A DNA stretch of 64,000 nucleotides, from the NCBI GenBank assembly GCA_947258495.1, contig CAMYIN010000097.1, positions 31,363-95,362 of the forward strand, given 5' to 3'. Made by a program: the position numbers and the translations under genes. Of the stretch, positions 1 to 9,688 are shown one piece after another. The notes under the pieces were generated by a model. The model worked only from the letters and a program-made list of their open reading frames with translations, searched no databases and was not told the DNA's origin. Every line of letters starts with the position of its first letter. Positions within the stretch are counted from its first letter, which is position 1. This DNA comes from an uncultured Gammaproteobacteria bacterium (lineage in GTDB: Bacteria > Pseudomonadota > Gammaproteobacteria > Arenicellales > JAANXG01).

Positions 1-58
1 TTACGCTACGGGCACGCGCCGGTGTCCGCTGTGCGGCCAGCCTCGGCAGCGGCTCGGG

Positions 59-259
59 TCAGACGAGGCCTTCGAATCTTGTCCCCGACTCGAATCCGAA
101 CACGGACCCGAGGTCGAGATCCCGGATCAGCCTGTCCACCGCCTCCTGGCCGTGTTCCCGCTGCACCTCCGCGAGAATGAGGCGCGCGGAATTGCGATTG
201 TAAAAACCCCCGAAATCGGCCTGCACCTTCAGCAGTTCGTAGGCCTTTTCCAGCGTCAT
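59..259 (-). CDS. Small conserved-looking protein of unknown function
   Basis: The 66-residue protein has no signal peptide, membrane segment or cysteine. It is predicted mainly helical and mixed-charge, with an N-terminal MTLEKAYELLK helix and a central stretch rich in R, E and Q. It lies 29 bases downstream of the phosphofructokinase gene on the same strand, so the two are probably cotranscribed. Coding potential is supported by its position and a natural amino-acid composition, but I do not recognise a domain. A role linked to glycolysis would be a guess from position only. Confidence 0.6.
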   Translation of the reverse strand: MTLEKAYELLKVQADFGGFYNRNSARLILAEVQREHGQEAVDRLIRDLDLGSVFGFESGTRFEGLV

Positions 260-288
260 GGGTGTCGCCTCCCCAATGCGGGGCAGCC

Positions 289-1560
289 TCAGACCTCGAA
301 TTTGTGCGGCAGCTTTTTCTTCACCGGCAGGTTCTTCAGCCGCACGTAGCGCGGCATGCCGTTCGCATAGGGCGGATAGTCTTCGCCGCGAATGAGCGGC
401 GCCAGGTAGTCGCGACAGCGTCGGGTAATGCCGAAGCCGTCGCGCGAAATGAAGTTCTTCGGCATCATTTTTTCCACGTTGGCGACCTTGTCCAGCGGCG
501 CCAGTTCGATTTTCCAGCGGTAGGGCTTGTTTGACACGCGTTTGATGGCCGGCATCACCGCGTTGTGGCCCTTGAGTGCCAGGCGAACGGCTTCCCGGCC
601 CACCGCGTAGGCCTGCTCCACATCGGTCTTGGAAGCTATATGGCGTGCTGCGCGCTGCAGGTAATCCGCCACCGCCCAGTGGTACTTGAGGTCGAGATCC
701 TGTTTCACCATGTTGGCCACCACCGGCGCCACGCCTCCCAGTTGCGCGTGGCCGAAGGCGTCCGTCAGGCCCTGGTCGGAGAGAAACCGGCCTTCGGGCC
801 CTTTCACGCCCTCGGATACCACGACCGAGACGTAGCCGTGCTGTTTCACCAGCTGGTCGACCCTGTCTATGAATTTCTGCCGATCGAATCGCACCTCGGG
901 AAACAGGATGAGGACCGGAATCGGGGTGTCTTCGCTCGACGCCAGGCCGCCGGCGGCGGCGATCCAGCCCGCATGCCGACCCATGACCTCGATGATGAAC
1001 ACCTTGGTCGAGGTCTTGGCCATGCTCGCCACATCGAAACTCGCTTCCCGGGTCGAGACCGCGATGTATTTCGCTACCGAGCCGAAGCCCGGGCAGTTGT
1101 CCGTGATAGGCAGGTCGTTATCCACGGTCTTGGGGACGTGGATGGCCTGTATCGGATAACCCATGGTCTCCGAGAGTTGCGACACCTTCAGGCACGTATC
1201 CGCCGAATCTCCACCACCGTTGTAAAAGAAATATCCGATATTGTGCGCCTCGAACACTTCTATCAGCCGCTGGTACTCGCGCCTGTTTTCCTCCAGGCTC
1301 TTGAGTTTGTATCGGCACGAGCCGAAAGCGCCGGAGGGCGTGTGGCGGAGTGCGGCTATTGATCTTGCGTTTTCCCGATTGGTATCTATGAGGTCTTCGG
1401 TCAGGGCCCCGATGATGCCGTTGCGCCCGGCGTAGACCCGTCCGATCTTGTTCTTGTGCTTTCTTGCGGTTTCGATGACGCCACAGGCGCTGGCGTTGAT
1501 CACCGCGGTGACGCCGCCGGATTGGGCATAGAAGGCATTCTTCGGTTTGATTTTAGGCAT
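289..1560 (-). CDS. 6-phosphofructokinase, probably pyrophosphate-dependent
   Basis: This 423-residue cytosolic enzyme phosphorylates fructose 6-phosphate to fructose 1,6-bisphosphate. Visible PFK signatures are the N-terminal glycine loop (about residues 13-18, QSGGVT), GGGDS at 115-119, PKTVDND at 143-149 and MGRHAGW at 193-199. In the family, ATP enzymes have GGDGS and PGTIDND, while PPi enzymes carry Asp at the fourth position of the first motif and Lys in place of Gly in the second. Both PPi-type changes are seen here, so a reversible PPi:fructose-6-phosphate phosphotransferase is the best call. The length also suits the longer PPi clades. It sits in a minus-strand run between two small unknown genes. 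Phosphodonor specificity is inferred from motifs, not shown. Confidence 0.9.
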   Translation of the reverse strand: MPKIKPKNAFYAQSGGVTAVINASACGVIETARKHKNKIGRVYAGRNGIIGALTEDLIDTNRENARSIAALRHTPSGAFGSCRYKLKSLEENRREYQRLIEVFEAHNIGYFFYNGGGDSADTCLKVSQLSETMGYPIQAIHVPKTVDNDLPITDNCPGFGSVAKYIAVSTREASFDVASMAKTSTKVFIIEVMGRHAGWIAAAGGLASSEDTPIPVLILFPEVRFDRQKFIDRVDQLVKQHGYVSVVVSEGVKGPEGRFLSDQGLTDAFGHAQLGGVAPVVANMVKQDLDLKYHWAVADYLQRAARHIASKTDVEQAYAVGREAVRLALKGHNAVMPAIKRVSNKPYRWKIELAPLDKVANVEKMMPKNFISRDGFGITRRCRDYLAPLIRGEDYPPYANGMPRYVRLKNLPVKKKLPHKFEV

Positions 1561-1605
1561 GTTCCCCTCTGATGGTTGCTGAAATGGTTGTCCCGTCCAA
1601 TCGTG

Positions 1606-1974
1606 TCAGAGATCTTTTCCGGTGACGCCCGAGGTCACGCCTTCCCGATCCCTTTCGCTGTCCGACTGTACCTGCAGTAATGCCGACACGCATTCCTGGA
1701 TGTCGTCGTACTTGTCGAGGCCGGTGCCGAACTGATCCGAGGGCTCGTAAAAAAATTGACAGCGGTACTCGCGCACTCCGGTCTTGAATATCACAAAGCT
1801 GCAGTCACGCTCCTTCCAGAATACGGTAGGGCATTCGCGCAGATCGTTAGAGGACGGGTCCAGCCGCAACTCGGCGTCCGCGAGGTGAAGCTCCACGGAT
1901 TTCTTGTAACGCAGCTGCAAAAGATCCCGTATTATGTCCAGCTCCGACTCACTGAAATCAGGAATAACAGGCAT
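1606..1974 (-). CDS. Hypothetical protein upstream of the phosphofructokinase
   Basis: About 122 residues starting MPVIPDFSESELDIIRDLL. An earlier in-frame ATG at 2067 would add a 31-residue Pro/Ala/Arg-rich leader that looks non-coding, so the ATG at 1974 is preferred. The protein is soluble, acidic, predicted mixed alpha/beta, with an aromatic patch (TVFWKERDCSF, YRCQFFYEP) and two cysteines. It is 45 bases upstream of the PFK gene on the same strand. I recognise no family. Confidence 0.6.
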   Translation of the reverse strand: MPVIPDFSESELDIIRDLLQLRYKKSVELHLADAELRLDPSSNDLRECPTVFWKERDCSFVIFKTGVREYRCQFFYEPSDQFGTGLDKYDDIQECVSALLQVQSDSERDREGVTSGVTGKDL

Positions 1975-2045
1975 GATTCGACTCCCGGAGACGCGGATTT
2001 TCCCATAATGCCGTGATTCTGCAAGCGCGGGCGGAGGCGATGCGG

Positions 2046-2074
2046 TTGGTGCCCGGCGCGAGGGCATTTATAGT
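2046..2074 (+). promoter_or_regulatory. Candidate sigma70 promoter of hemB
   Basis: TTGGTG at 2046-2051, a 17-base spacer and TATAGT at 2069-2074 lie about 75 bases before hemB. The -10 box is part of the odd-centred palindrome TTTATAGTATAAA (2067-2079), so a divergent -10 reading of the same site could also serve the minus-strand gene starting at 1974. The -35 match is only moderate. Confidence 0.4.
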
Positions 2075-2078
2075 ATAA

Positions 2079-3170
<1,092 letters not shown>

Positions 3171-3218
3171 CATCGACCTTACCGCGATACGCGGTGGTCA
3201 CCGACGGTATGCCAGGCG

Positions 3219-3614
3219 ATGGCTGAAAGCAGGCCGAAACCTACCGACATCAGGCTGCATCAGCAGTCCCGCGTGCTGGAAACGGCGTTCGACGACGGCG
3301 CCCGGTTCAAGCTGCCGTGCGAATATCTGCGCGTATACTCCCCATCCGCGGAGGTGCGGGGCCACGGGCCCGGTCAGGAGGTGCTGCAGATGGGGAAGGA
3401 GAAGGTAAACATCGTCGCCATCGAGCCGGTGGGAAGCTATGCCGTGATGCTGCGGTTCGATGACGGCCACGATACAGGTATCTATTCCTGGGAAACGCTT
3501 TATGAACTCGGCGCCAAACGCAAGGAGTACTGGGAGGCCTACCTCAGGCGTTTGAAAGACGCCGGTCATGAAAGGAACCCACAACCCTACGACGATCTGA
3601 TGCGCGGTGACTGA
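3219..3614 (+). CDS. DUF971 family protein
   Basis: The 131-residue protein matches the DUF971 / gamma-butyrobetaine hydroxylase N-terminal-like fold: [19 protein letters not shown] and [19 protein letters not shown] are characteristic segments. In many gammaproteobacteria such a gene stands just ahead of ubiE, as here, and its last codons overlap the ubiE start (3607-3614), implying translational coupling. The biochemical role is not established; a link to metal-centre or quinone metabolism is only suggested by position. Confidence 0.85.
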   Translation: MAESRPKPTDIRLHQQSRVLETAFDDGARFKLPCEYLRVYSPSAEVRGHGPGQEVLQMGKEKVNIVAIEPVGSYAVMLRFDDGHDTGIYSWETLYELGAKRKEYWEAYLRRLKDAGHERNPQPYDDLMRGD

Positions 3615-4365
3615 CACGAATCGCGACAAGTATACACACTTCGGATTCCGTGACGTCCGCGAGAAAGAAAAATCGCGACTGGTGGGCGAGGTTTTTCATT
3701 CGGTTGCGGACAGATACGATCTCATGAACGACCTCATGTCGTTCGGCGTTCACCGGATGTGGAAGCAGTTTGCCGCGGCCCTGAGCAACGTCAGGAGTGG
3801 CGATGCAGTGTTGGACATTGCCGCGGGAAGCGGGGATCTGACGAAAAAGTTCGCGCACCGGGTCGGAGAGTCCGGACTGGTGGTCTCGACCGACATCAAC
3901 GCGGCGATGTTGCGACGCGGACGAGACCGATTGGCGGATGCCGGTATCGTCGGCAATGTATTCTACGTTCAGGCGGACGCGGAGAAACTGCCGTTTGCGG
4001 AGAATTCCTTTCACTGCATCAGTATCGGTTTCGGCTTGCGCAATGTGACGCGCCAGGAGCAGGCGCTGCAATCCATGTACCGGTGCCTGATACCGGGCGG
4101 GCGGGTCGTGATCCTGGAGTTTTCGCGTCCAACCTCGAAGCTGCTTCGCAGGCTTTACGACGGTTATTCGTTCGGTGTGTTGCCGCAACTCGGACGATGG
4201 GTCGCGGGGGACAGGGGCAGTTACCGATACCTCGTCGAATCGATTCGAAAGCAACCCACCCAGGAGGAGTTGCGGGCGATGATGGAAGCGGCCGATTTCG
4301 AACGTGTCGCCTACCATAATCTCAGCGGGGGCATCGTCGCAGTGCACAGCGGCTACAAGCTTTGA
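3607..4365 (+). CDS. ubiE: Ubiquinone/menaquinone C-methyltransferase
   Basis: UbiE is the SAM-dependent C-methyltransferase acting on the benzoquinol ring in ubiquinone synthesis (and demethylmenaquinol where present). The 252-residue product starts at a GTG overlapping the DUF971 gene. Visible motifs are the [17 protein letters not shown] signature, SAM motif [16 protein letters not shown], and the [14 protein letters not shown] block. It is first in a ubiE-ubiJ-ubiB run, the usual gammaproteobacterial order. Confidence 0.96.
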   Translation: MTDTNRDKYTHFGFRDVREKEKSRLVGEVFHSVADRYDLMNDLMSFGVHRMWKQFAAALSNVRSGDAVLDIAAGSGDLTKKFAHRVGESGLVVSTDINAAMLRRGRDRLADAGIVGNVFYVQADAEKLPFAENSFHCISIGFGLRNVTRQEQALQSMYRCLIPGGRVVILEFSRPTSKLLRRLYDGYSFGVLPQLGRWVAGDRGSYRYLVESIRKQPTQEELRAMMEAADFERVAYHNLSGGIVAVHSGYKL

Positions 4366-4414
4366 GCGGTCGCCGACGAACATTGAGAATTCAGTCCGGG
4401 GTGACGAAAGCGGC

Positions 4415-5011
4415 ATGTTGTTTGACCTGATCGAATCCGGTGGAAATTGGTTGCTTCGTTTGGACCCCGAATCCGTCCGCCGAATGCGTGAGCTCCAGGG
4501 CGTGGTCGTATGTCTGGAGATAGAGGGTCTGCACCAGCGGTTGTATCTCATGCCGAAGGAAGACGGCATCGCGATCCGCCGCGGCCATGAGGGTCCCGCC
4601 GACGTGACCTTGTCGGGATCCCCCGTCACGATTGCACAACTGGGTCTTCGCGGGATTCAGGGCAAGATTTTCCAGGACGGCAAGTTGACGATCGAGGGCG
4701 ACGTCGAACTGGGTCAGCGCTTTCAGAATGTGTTGTCGCAGATCGACTTGGACTGGGAGGAATTCGTGGCACGCATATTGGGCGACGTACCGGCCCGTCA
4801 GCTCGGTAATCTGTTGCGCGGCTTCGGCGACTGGCAGCGGAGCGCCCGAACCACGGCGCTTCAGAATGCGTCAGAGTACCTGCAGGAAGAAGCCCGACTG
4901 CTGGCGCCCGCCTCGCTGGTGTCGCAATTCACCGCCGCGGTTGACGAACTGCGTTCCGCTGTGGACCGGCTCGAGCAGCGCGTACAGAGACTGCGATCTC
5001 TTAAGCCATGA
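4415..5011 (+). CDS. ubiJ: Ubiquinone biosynthesis accessory factor (SCP2 domain)
   Basis: About 198 residues when started at the ATG at 4415 (MLFDLIESGGNWLLRLDPES). The open frame extends upstream into ubiE but that leader is not protein-like. The body resembles the SCP2 lipid-binding domain of UbiJ (ADVTLSGSPVTIAQL, IQGKIFQDGKLTIEGDVELG), followed by a C-terminal helical region ending in a coiled coil (VDELRSAVDRLEQRVQRL). UbiJ is an auxiliary factor of the Ubi metabolon thought to bind quinone intermediates. Its stop codon overlaps the ubiB start (ATGA). Confidence 0.9.
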   Translation: MLFDLIESGGNWLLRLDPESVRRMRELQGVVVCLEIEGLHQRLYLMPKEDGIAIRRGHEGPADVTLSGSPVTIAQLGLRGIQGKIFQDGKLTIEGDVELGQRFQNVLSQIDLDWEEFVARILGDVPARQLGNLLRGFGDWQRSARTTALQNASEYLQEEARLLAPASLVSQFTAAVDELRSAVDRLEQRVQRLRSLKP

Positions 5012-6663
5012 TGCGTCCGTCGCAGTTCTTCCGGCTCCTGCGCATTTCGCAGGTGTTCGCAAAACACGGGCTGGACGACTTCGTTACCGCGATTCACCTG
5101 TTTCGCCCTTACCGCTACGTCTCCTACCTCATGCCGTGGCGCTGGCGGCGTTCGATGCGAAAACCGCGCGGCAAACGCCTGCGGGAAGCGTTGGAGGAAC
5201 TGGGCCCGGTGTTTGTCAAATTCGGGCAGATGCTGTCGACCCGGCCGGACTTGATCTCGGAGGACCTGGCGAACGAGTTGAGCAAGCTGCAGGACCAGGT
5301 CCCGCCCTTCTCCAGCGCGAGCGCCAAGTCCGTGATTGAACACGCGTACGAAGCACCGTTGGACAGGTTCTTCTCTTCCTTCGAATCCACACCCATGGCG
5401 TCCGCCTCCGTGGCCCAGGTGCATCCGGCGACGCTGTTGAACGGAACCGACGTAGTGGTGAAGGTCCTGCGGCCTAACATTCAAAACGTAATCGATCGCG
5501 ATATCGAGTTGCTCTACACGGTCGCGCGCCTGGCGGAGAAATACTGGGAAGAAGGTCCACGTTTACGTCCCGTGGACATCGTCGATGAATACAACAAGAC
5601 CATCCACAACGAATTGGACCTGAGAATGGAGGCAGCCAACGCCAGTCAATTGCGCTCCAACTTCGAGGGTTCGGATATCATCTACGTGCCGGAGGTGTAC
5701 TGGGATGTGACGCGCAAAGATGTGATGGTGATGGAGCGTATCCACGGCATCCCTATCCGCGACATCGAGGCCTTACGGGCCGCCGGCATCGATATGCGCA
5801 CGCTCGCGCACAACGGCGTAGAAATCTTTTTCACCCAGGCTTTCCGAGACGGCTTTTTCCACGCCGACATGCACCCGGGCAACATATTCGTCTCCGACAG
5901 TGGGCAGTACAGAGCAGTTGATTTCGGCATCATGGGCACCCTCAGCGACGACGACAAGCGTTATCTGGCGGAGAATTTTCTCGGCTTTTTCAATCGAGAC
6001 TATCGCGCCGTCGCCGAGGCGCATCTGACCGCAGGCTGGGTGCCGGCGCACACCAAGGTGGACGAGTTCGAGGCCGCCATCCGGACCGTGTGTGAGCCTA
6101 TATTCGCCAAACCGATCAGCGAAATCTCGTTCGGGAAACTGGTGGTGCAGCTGTTTCAGACGGCGCGGCGATTCGAAATGCCGATCCAGCCGCAACTGGT
6201 ATTGCTGCAGAAGACGCTGCTGAATATAGAGGGCCTGGGGCGACAGCTGTATCCCCAGTTGGATCTCTGGGAGACGGCGAAACCGTTCCTGGAGAAGTGG
6301 ATGCGTAGACAGGTCGGCCCCGCGGCATTTCGTGACGGCCTCAAGCGCGAGCTCCCCAAGTGGGGCCGGGTGCTGCCGGAAATTCCCACACTGGCGCACG
6401 GACTGCTGCGCAAGTTGCACGACGACGAGACCGCGAGCCGGCGCCAGACCGACGAACTGGCGCGGTTACGCAAGACGCTGCTCGCCAACCATCGTCGCCA
6501 GTTCGTCGGCACGGTCGGCGCGGTGCTGCTGCTCGCGGCGGCCATTCTCGCGGCCCTGGACGGTTATGCGCCGCTCATGGTCCACGACATGCCGCTGTCG
6601 ACCTGGGTGCTCGGTGGGTTGGGCGTGGGGTTTCTGTTGCTGAGCTGGCCCAACGGGAAATAA
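5008..6663 (+). CDS. ubiB: UbiB, atypical kinase-like ubiquinone factor
   Basis: The 551-residue protein belongs to the ABC1/ADCK/UbiB family of atypical kinase-like ATPases needed for ubiquinone synthesis. It shows the KxGQ motif (FVKFGQMLSTRPDL), the ASASVAQVH segment in place of a glycine-rich loop, the catalytic FHADMHPGNIFV and the metal-binding VDFGIMGTL. Two hydrophobic helices at the extreme C terminus (about 490-550) anchor it in the inner membrane, as in E. coli UbiB. The ATG overlaps the ubiJ stop, so the genes are translationally coupled. Confidence 0.96.
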   Translation: MMRPSQFFRLLRISQVFAKHGLDDFVTAIHLFRPYRYVSYLMPWRWRRSMRKPRGKRLREALEELGPVFVKFGQMLSTRPDLISEDLANELSKLQDQVPPFSSASAKSVIEHAYEAPLDRFFSSFESTPMASASVAQVHPATLLNGTDVVVKVLRPNIQNVIDRDIELLYTVARLAEKYWEEGPRLRPVDIVDEYNKTIHNELDLRMEAANASQLRSNFEGSDIIYVPEVYWDVTRKDVMVMERIHGIPIRDIEALRAAGIDMRTLAHNGVEIFFTQAFRDGFFHADMHPGNIFVSDSGQYRAVDFGIMGTLSDDDKRYLAENFLGFFNRDYRAVAEAHLTAGWVPAHTKVDEFEAAIRTVCEPIFAKPISEISFGKLVVQLFQTARRFEMPIQPQLVLLQKTLLNIEGLGRQLYPQLDLWETAKPFLEKWMRRQVGPAAFRDGLKRELPKWGRVLPEIPTLAHGLLRKLHDDETASRRQTDELARLRKTLLANHRRQFVGTVGAVLLLAAAILAALDGYAPLMVHDMPLSTWVLGGLGVGFLLLSWPNGK

Positions 6664-6754
6664 TCGGCGTTGCCTCTGGCGCCCCTCTCGATAGAGGTAT
6701 ATATTCCCACCAGCATATTGGGGGATTATGGTTCAAATAGGACTAAGCCATGGT

Positions 6755-6779
6755 TTACTTGACCATATTAGTCGGGTAT
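6755..6779 (+). promoter_or_regulatory. IscR type 1 operator
   Basis: The site compares well with the E. coli [2Fe-2S]-IscR type 1 consensus (left half ATASYYGACT, right half AGTCRRSTAT). Here the left half reads TTACTTGACC and the right half AGTCGGGTAT, joined by ATATT; about 23 of 25 positions agree by eye. It covers the -35 box and spacer of the suf promoter, the geometry expected for autorepression by cluster-loaded IscR. Confidence 0.8.
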
Positions 6780-6787
6780 TTTACATT
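6759..6787 (+). promoter_or_regulatory. Sigma70 promoter of the iscR-suf operon
   Basis: TTGACC (6759-6764), a 17-base spacer and TACATT (6782-6787) form a good sigma70 promoter about 75 bases ahead of the iscR ATG. It is embedded in the IscR operator. Confidence 0.7.
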
Positions 6788-6861
6788 TCAATAAATCTGC
6801 CCCGTCATCCAATCGTTCTACGCGCCCGATGGTTTGGGCAGAGCAAGCAGGAGTCGCGACT

Positions 6862-7338
6862 ATGAGACTGACTACGAAAGGCCGTTACGCTGTCACCGCA
6901 ATGATGGATCTGGCAATACACGAGGTCTCCGGGCCGGTGACCTTGAGCGACATTGCCACGAGCCAAAATATTTCCCTGTCCTATCTGGAGCAGCTGTTCG
7001 CGGCGTTGCGTAAAGCCGGGCTGGTGAAGGGTCTGCGGGGGCCTGGAGGCGGTTATCGCTTGGCCATACCGGCGAGCGACATATCCGTTGCCGACATCAT
7101 TACCGCGGTTGACGAAAAAGTCGACGTCACGCGCTGTGGGGGTCGCGGGGACTGTCAAGACGGGCAGCCGTGTCTGACCCACGAGCTTTGGAAGGATCTG
7201 AGCCGCCAGCTGTATGAATTTCTCGACAAGATCAAGCTGGGTGAACTGACTCAGTGGCCCTGCGTGCAGGAGAGGTCACAGCAGCAGGACGTGCGCCTGG
7301 GCCGCGTCGGTACCGCGTCTTCCAACGCTTCCGTCTGA
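6862..7338 (+). CDS. iscR: IscR, [2Fe-2S]-sensing Rrf2-family regulator
   Basis: This 158-residue winged-helix regulator senses Fe-S status and represses its own operon when loaded with a [2Fe-2S] cluster. Starting at the ATG at 6862 gives [18 protein letters not shown], the canonical N terminus; an upstream in-frame ATG at 6829 adds 11 unrelated residues. With this start, the ligands fall at Cys92, Cys98, Cys104 and His107, exactly as in E. coli IscR. The recognition region [21 protein letters not shown] and wing RGPGGGYRL are intact. It heads the suf operon here rather than an isc operon. Confidence 0.96.
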   Translation: MRLTTKGRYAVTAMMDLAIHEVSGPVTLSDIATSQNISLSYLEQLFAALRKAGLVKGLRGPGGGYRLAIPASDISVADIITAVDEKVDVTRCGGRGDCQDGQPCLTHELWKDLSRQLYEFLDKIKLGELTQWPCVQERSQQQDVRLGRVGTASSNASV

Positions 7339-7353
7339 GGTCACCGAGCGATC

Positions 7354-8817
7354 GTGACGGAGCGTGCACCGGTGACGAGTCCTGCGAACGACCTCGACCG
7401 GCTGGTCGGTCGGGAGTACAAGGAGGGTTTCGTCACAGAAATCGATGCCGAGACTTTGCCCCCGGGCCTCAACGAGGACGTGGTGCGCGCGATTTCGGAA
7501 AAAAAGCGGGAGCCGGCGTTCATGCTGGAGTGGAGGTTGCAGGCGTACCGCCACTGGCTGACGATGCGCGAGCCCCGGTGGGCCCAGGTGCAGTATTCGC
7601 CGATCGATTATCAGGCCATCAGCTACTATTCCGCTCCCAAGCAGACGCCCGGTCCCAAGAGCCTGGAGGAGGTGGACCCCAAGCTGCTCGAGACCTATGA
7701 AAAACTGGGTATCCCCCTCGAAGAACAAAAGGCGCTTGCGGGCGTGGCTGTGGACGCCGTTTTCGACAGCGTGTCGGTGAAAACCACGTTTCGCAACACG
7801 CTCGCGGAGGCGGGAGTCATCTTTTGCTCCATCTCCGAGGCGTTGCAGGAGCATCCCGAGTTGGTGCGGCGATACCTGGGTTCGGTCGTGCCGCAGGGTG
7901 ACAATTTTTACGCCGCACTAAATTCCGCGGTATTCAGCGACGGTTCTTTTGTTTACATTCCCAAGGGTGTTCGCTGCCCCATGGAGTTGTCGACGTATTT
8001 TCGCATCAACGCCATGAACACCGGCCAGTTTGAACGCACGCTGATCATCGCCGACGAGGGCAGCTACGTCAGTTATCTCGAGGGTTGCACGGCGCCCATG
8101 CGCGACGAGAACCAGCTGCACGCGGCCGTAGTGGAGTTGATCGCCCTGGAAAACGCGCAGATAAAATATTCCACCGTGCAGAACTGGTATCCCGGTGACG
8201 AGCTCGGGCGGGGAGGAATCTACAACTTCGTCACCAAGCGCGGCGCGTGCCGGGGCCACCGTTCGAAGATTTCCTGGACCCAGGTGGAGACGGGTTCCGC
8301 CATCACCTGGAAGTATCCGAGTGTGCTCCTCGAGGGCGACGGCTCCGTGGGTGAGTTTTATTCCGTGGCCCTGACGAACAATCGGCAGCAGGCCGACACC
8401 GGCACCAAGATGATACACATCGGAAAGAACACCGCGAGCACGATCATTTCCAAAGGCATCTCCGCCGGACACGGTCAGAACACCTACCGTGGATTGGTGA
8501 AAGTGCTGAGCGGATCGGATAACGCGCGCAATTACTCACAATGCGATTCGCTGTTGCTGGGCGATCGCTGCGGCGCACACACCTTCCCCTACGTCGAGGT
8601 GAAAAACCCTACAGCCCGGGTGGAACACGAGGCTACGACGTCCAAGATCAGCGACGATCAACTGTTCTATTGTCGACAGCGGGGGTTGTCCGAGGAGGAT
8701 GCGGTGTCCATGATCGTAAACGGATTCTGTAAAGAAGTATTCAGGGAACTGCCCATGGAGTTCGCCGTGGAGGCGCAGAAGCTTCTGGATGTGAGCCTGG
8801 AAGGGGCGGTCGGCTAG
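7354..8817 (+). CDS. sufB: Fe-S cluster scaffold subunit SufB
   Basis: SufB is the core scaffold of the SufBCD complex, receiving persulfide sulfur and building the cluster. The 487-residue product begins at a GTG 15 bases after iscR. Family hallmarks include [20 protein letters not shown], the beta-helix region with [12 protein letters not shown]-like sequence ([16 protein letters not shown]), and the cysteine in [17 protein letters not shown] that corresponds to the essential E. coli Cys405 region. It is followed by sufC after a 94-base gap. Confidence 0.97.
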   Translation: MTERAPVTSPANDLDRLVGREYKEGFVTEIDAETLPPGLNEDVVRAISEKKREPAFMLEWRLQAYRHWLTMREPRWAQVQYSPIDYQAISYYSAPKQTPGPKSLEEVDPKLLETYEKLGIPLEEQKALAGVAVDAVFDSVSVKTTFRNTLAEAGVIFCSISEALQEHPELVRRYLGSVVPQGDNFYAALNSAVFSDGSFVYIPKGVRCPMELSTYFRINAMNTGQFERTLIIADEGSYVSYLEGCTAPMRDENQLHAAVVELIALENAQIKYSTVQNWYPGDELGRGGIYNFVTKRGACRGHRSKISWTQVETGSAITWKYPSVLLEGDGSVGEFYSVALTNNRQQADTGTKMIHIGKNTASTIISKGISAGHGQNTYRGLVKVLSGSDNARNYSQCDSLLLGDRCGAHTFPYVEVKNPTARVEHEATTSKISDDQLFYCRQRGLSEEDAVSMIVNGFCKEVFRELPMEFAVEAQKLLDVSLEGAVG

Positions 8818-8911
8818 TCGCCTATTCGTTTGTTACGCAGAGCACGGCGCGTGCACCCGGGACCAACGCCGCCTGCGCGTTCCACTATTGACCGGAAGTT
8901 GACTCATCGAA

Positions 8912-9688
8912 ATGTTGAAGATCGAGAACTTGCACGTTGATGTTGACGGTACGCCGATACTGAAGGGCATCGATTTAGAGGTTCGTGCCGGGGAGGTTCA
9001 TGCGATCATGGGCCCCAATGGTTCGGGCAAGAGCACCTTGGCGAACGTACTTACGGGTCGCGACGGATACGAAGTCACTCAGGGCAAGATCAGCTATCGG
9101 GACCGGGACCTGTTCGCGCTGTCGACGGAGGAGCGAGCCCGGGAGGGGATTTTTCTCGCGTTTCAGTATCCGGTGGAGATCCCGGGCGTGAGCAATTTGT
9201 ATCTGCTCAAAGCGGCCCTCAACTCCAAGCGCAAGCACCTGGGACTCGGCGAGTTGTCGGCGGTGGAGTTCTTGAAGCTGATCAAGGAAAAAGTCAAATT
9301 GGTGCAGATGAAGGAAGAATTCCTGCACCGGTCGGTAAACCAAGGATTCTCCGGTGGTGAGAAGAAGCGCAACGAGATACTGCAACTGGCGGTGTTGGAG
9401 CCGCTGCTAGCGATACTGGACGAGACCGATTCCGGACTCGACATAGACGCTCTGAAGATCGTCGCCCACGGCGTCAACTCGCTGCGCGATGCGGAGCGCG
9501 CCATTATCGTCGTCACGCACTACCAGCGGTTGCTCGACTATATTGTGCCGGACTACGTTCATGTATTGGCCAATGGACGGGTCGTAAAGTCCGGGGACAA
9601 GGAATTGGCGCTCGAGTTGGAGAAACACGGCTATACGCAGCTTGTGCAATCGTCCGGTGAAGGTGCGGCGCGTTCCGCGGGAGCTTGA
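8912..9688 (+). CDS. sufC: Fe-S assembly ATPase SufC
   Basis: This 258-residue ABC-type ATPase drives conformational change of the SufBCD scaffold in the cytosol. It carries Walker A GPNGSGKSTLANVL, the signature SGGEKKRNEILQ (the SufC-specific variant) and Walker B LAILDETDSGLDIDAL. The last bases overlap the sufD start, so SufC and SufD synthesis is coupled. Confidence 0.97.
   Translation: MLKIENLHVDVDGTPILKGIDLEVRAGEVHAIMGPNGSGKSTLANVLTGRDGYEVTQGKISYRDRDLFALSTEERAREGIFLAFQYPVEIPGVSNLYLLKAALNSKRKHLGLGELSAVEFLKLIKEKVKLVQMKEEFLHRSVNQGFSGGEKKRNEILQLAVLEPLLAILDETDSGLDIDALKIVAHGVNSLRDAERAIIVVTHYQRLLDYIVPDYVHVLANGRVVKSGDKELALELEKHGYTQLVQSSGEGAARSAGA

Noticed and set aside
1-58. End of another gene at the left edge.
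   Set aside because: No frame with convincing coding sequence enters from the left edge in the visible 58 bases.
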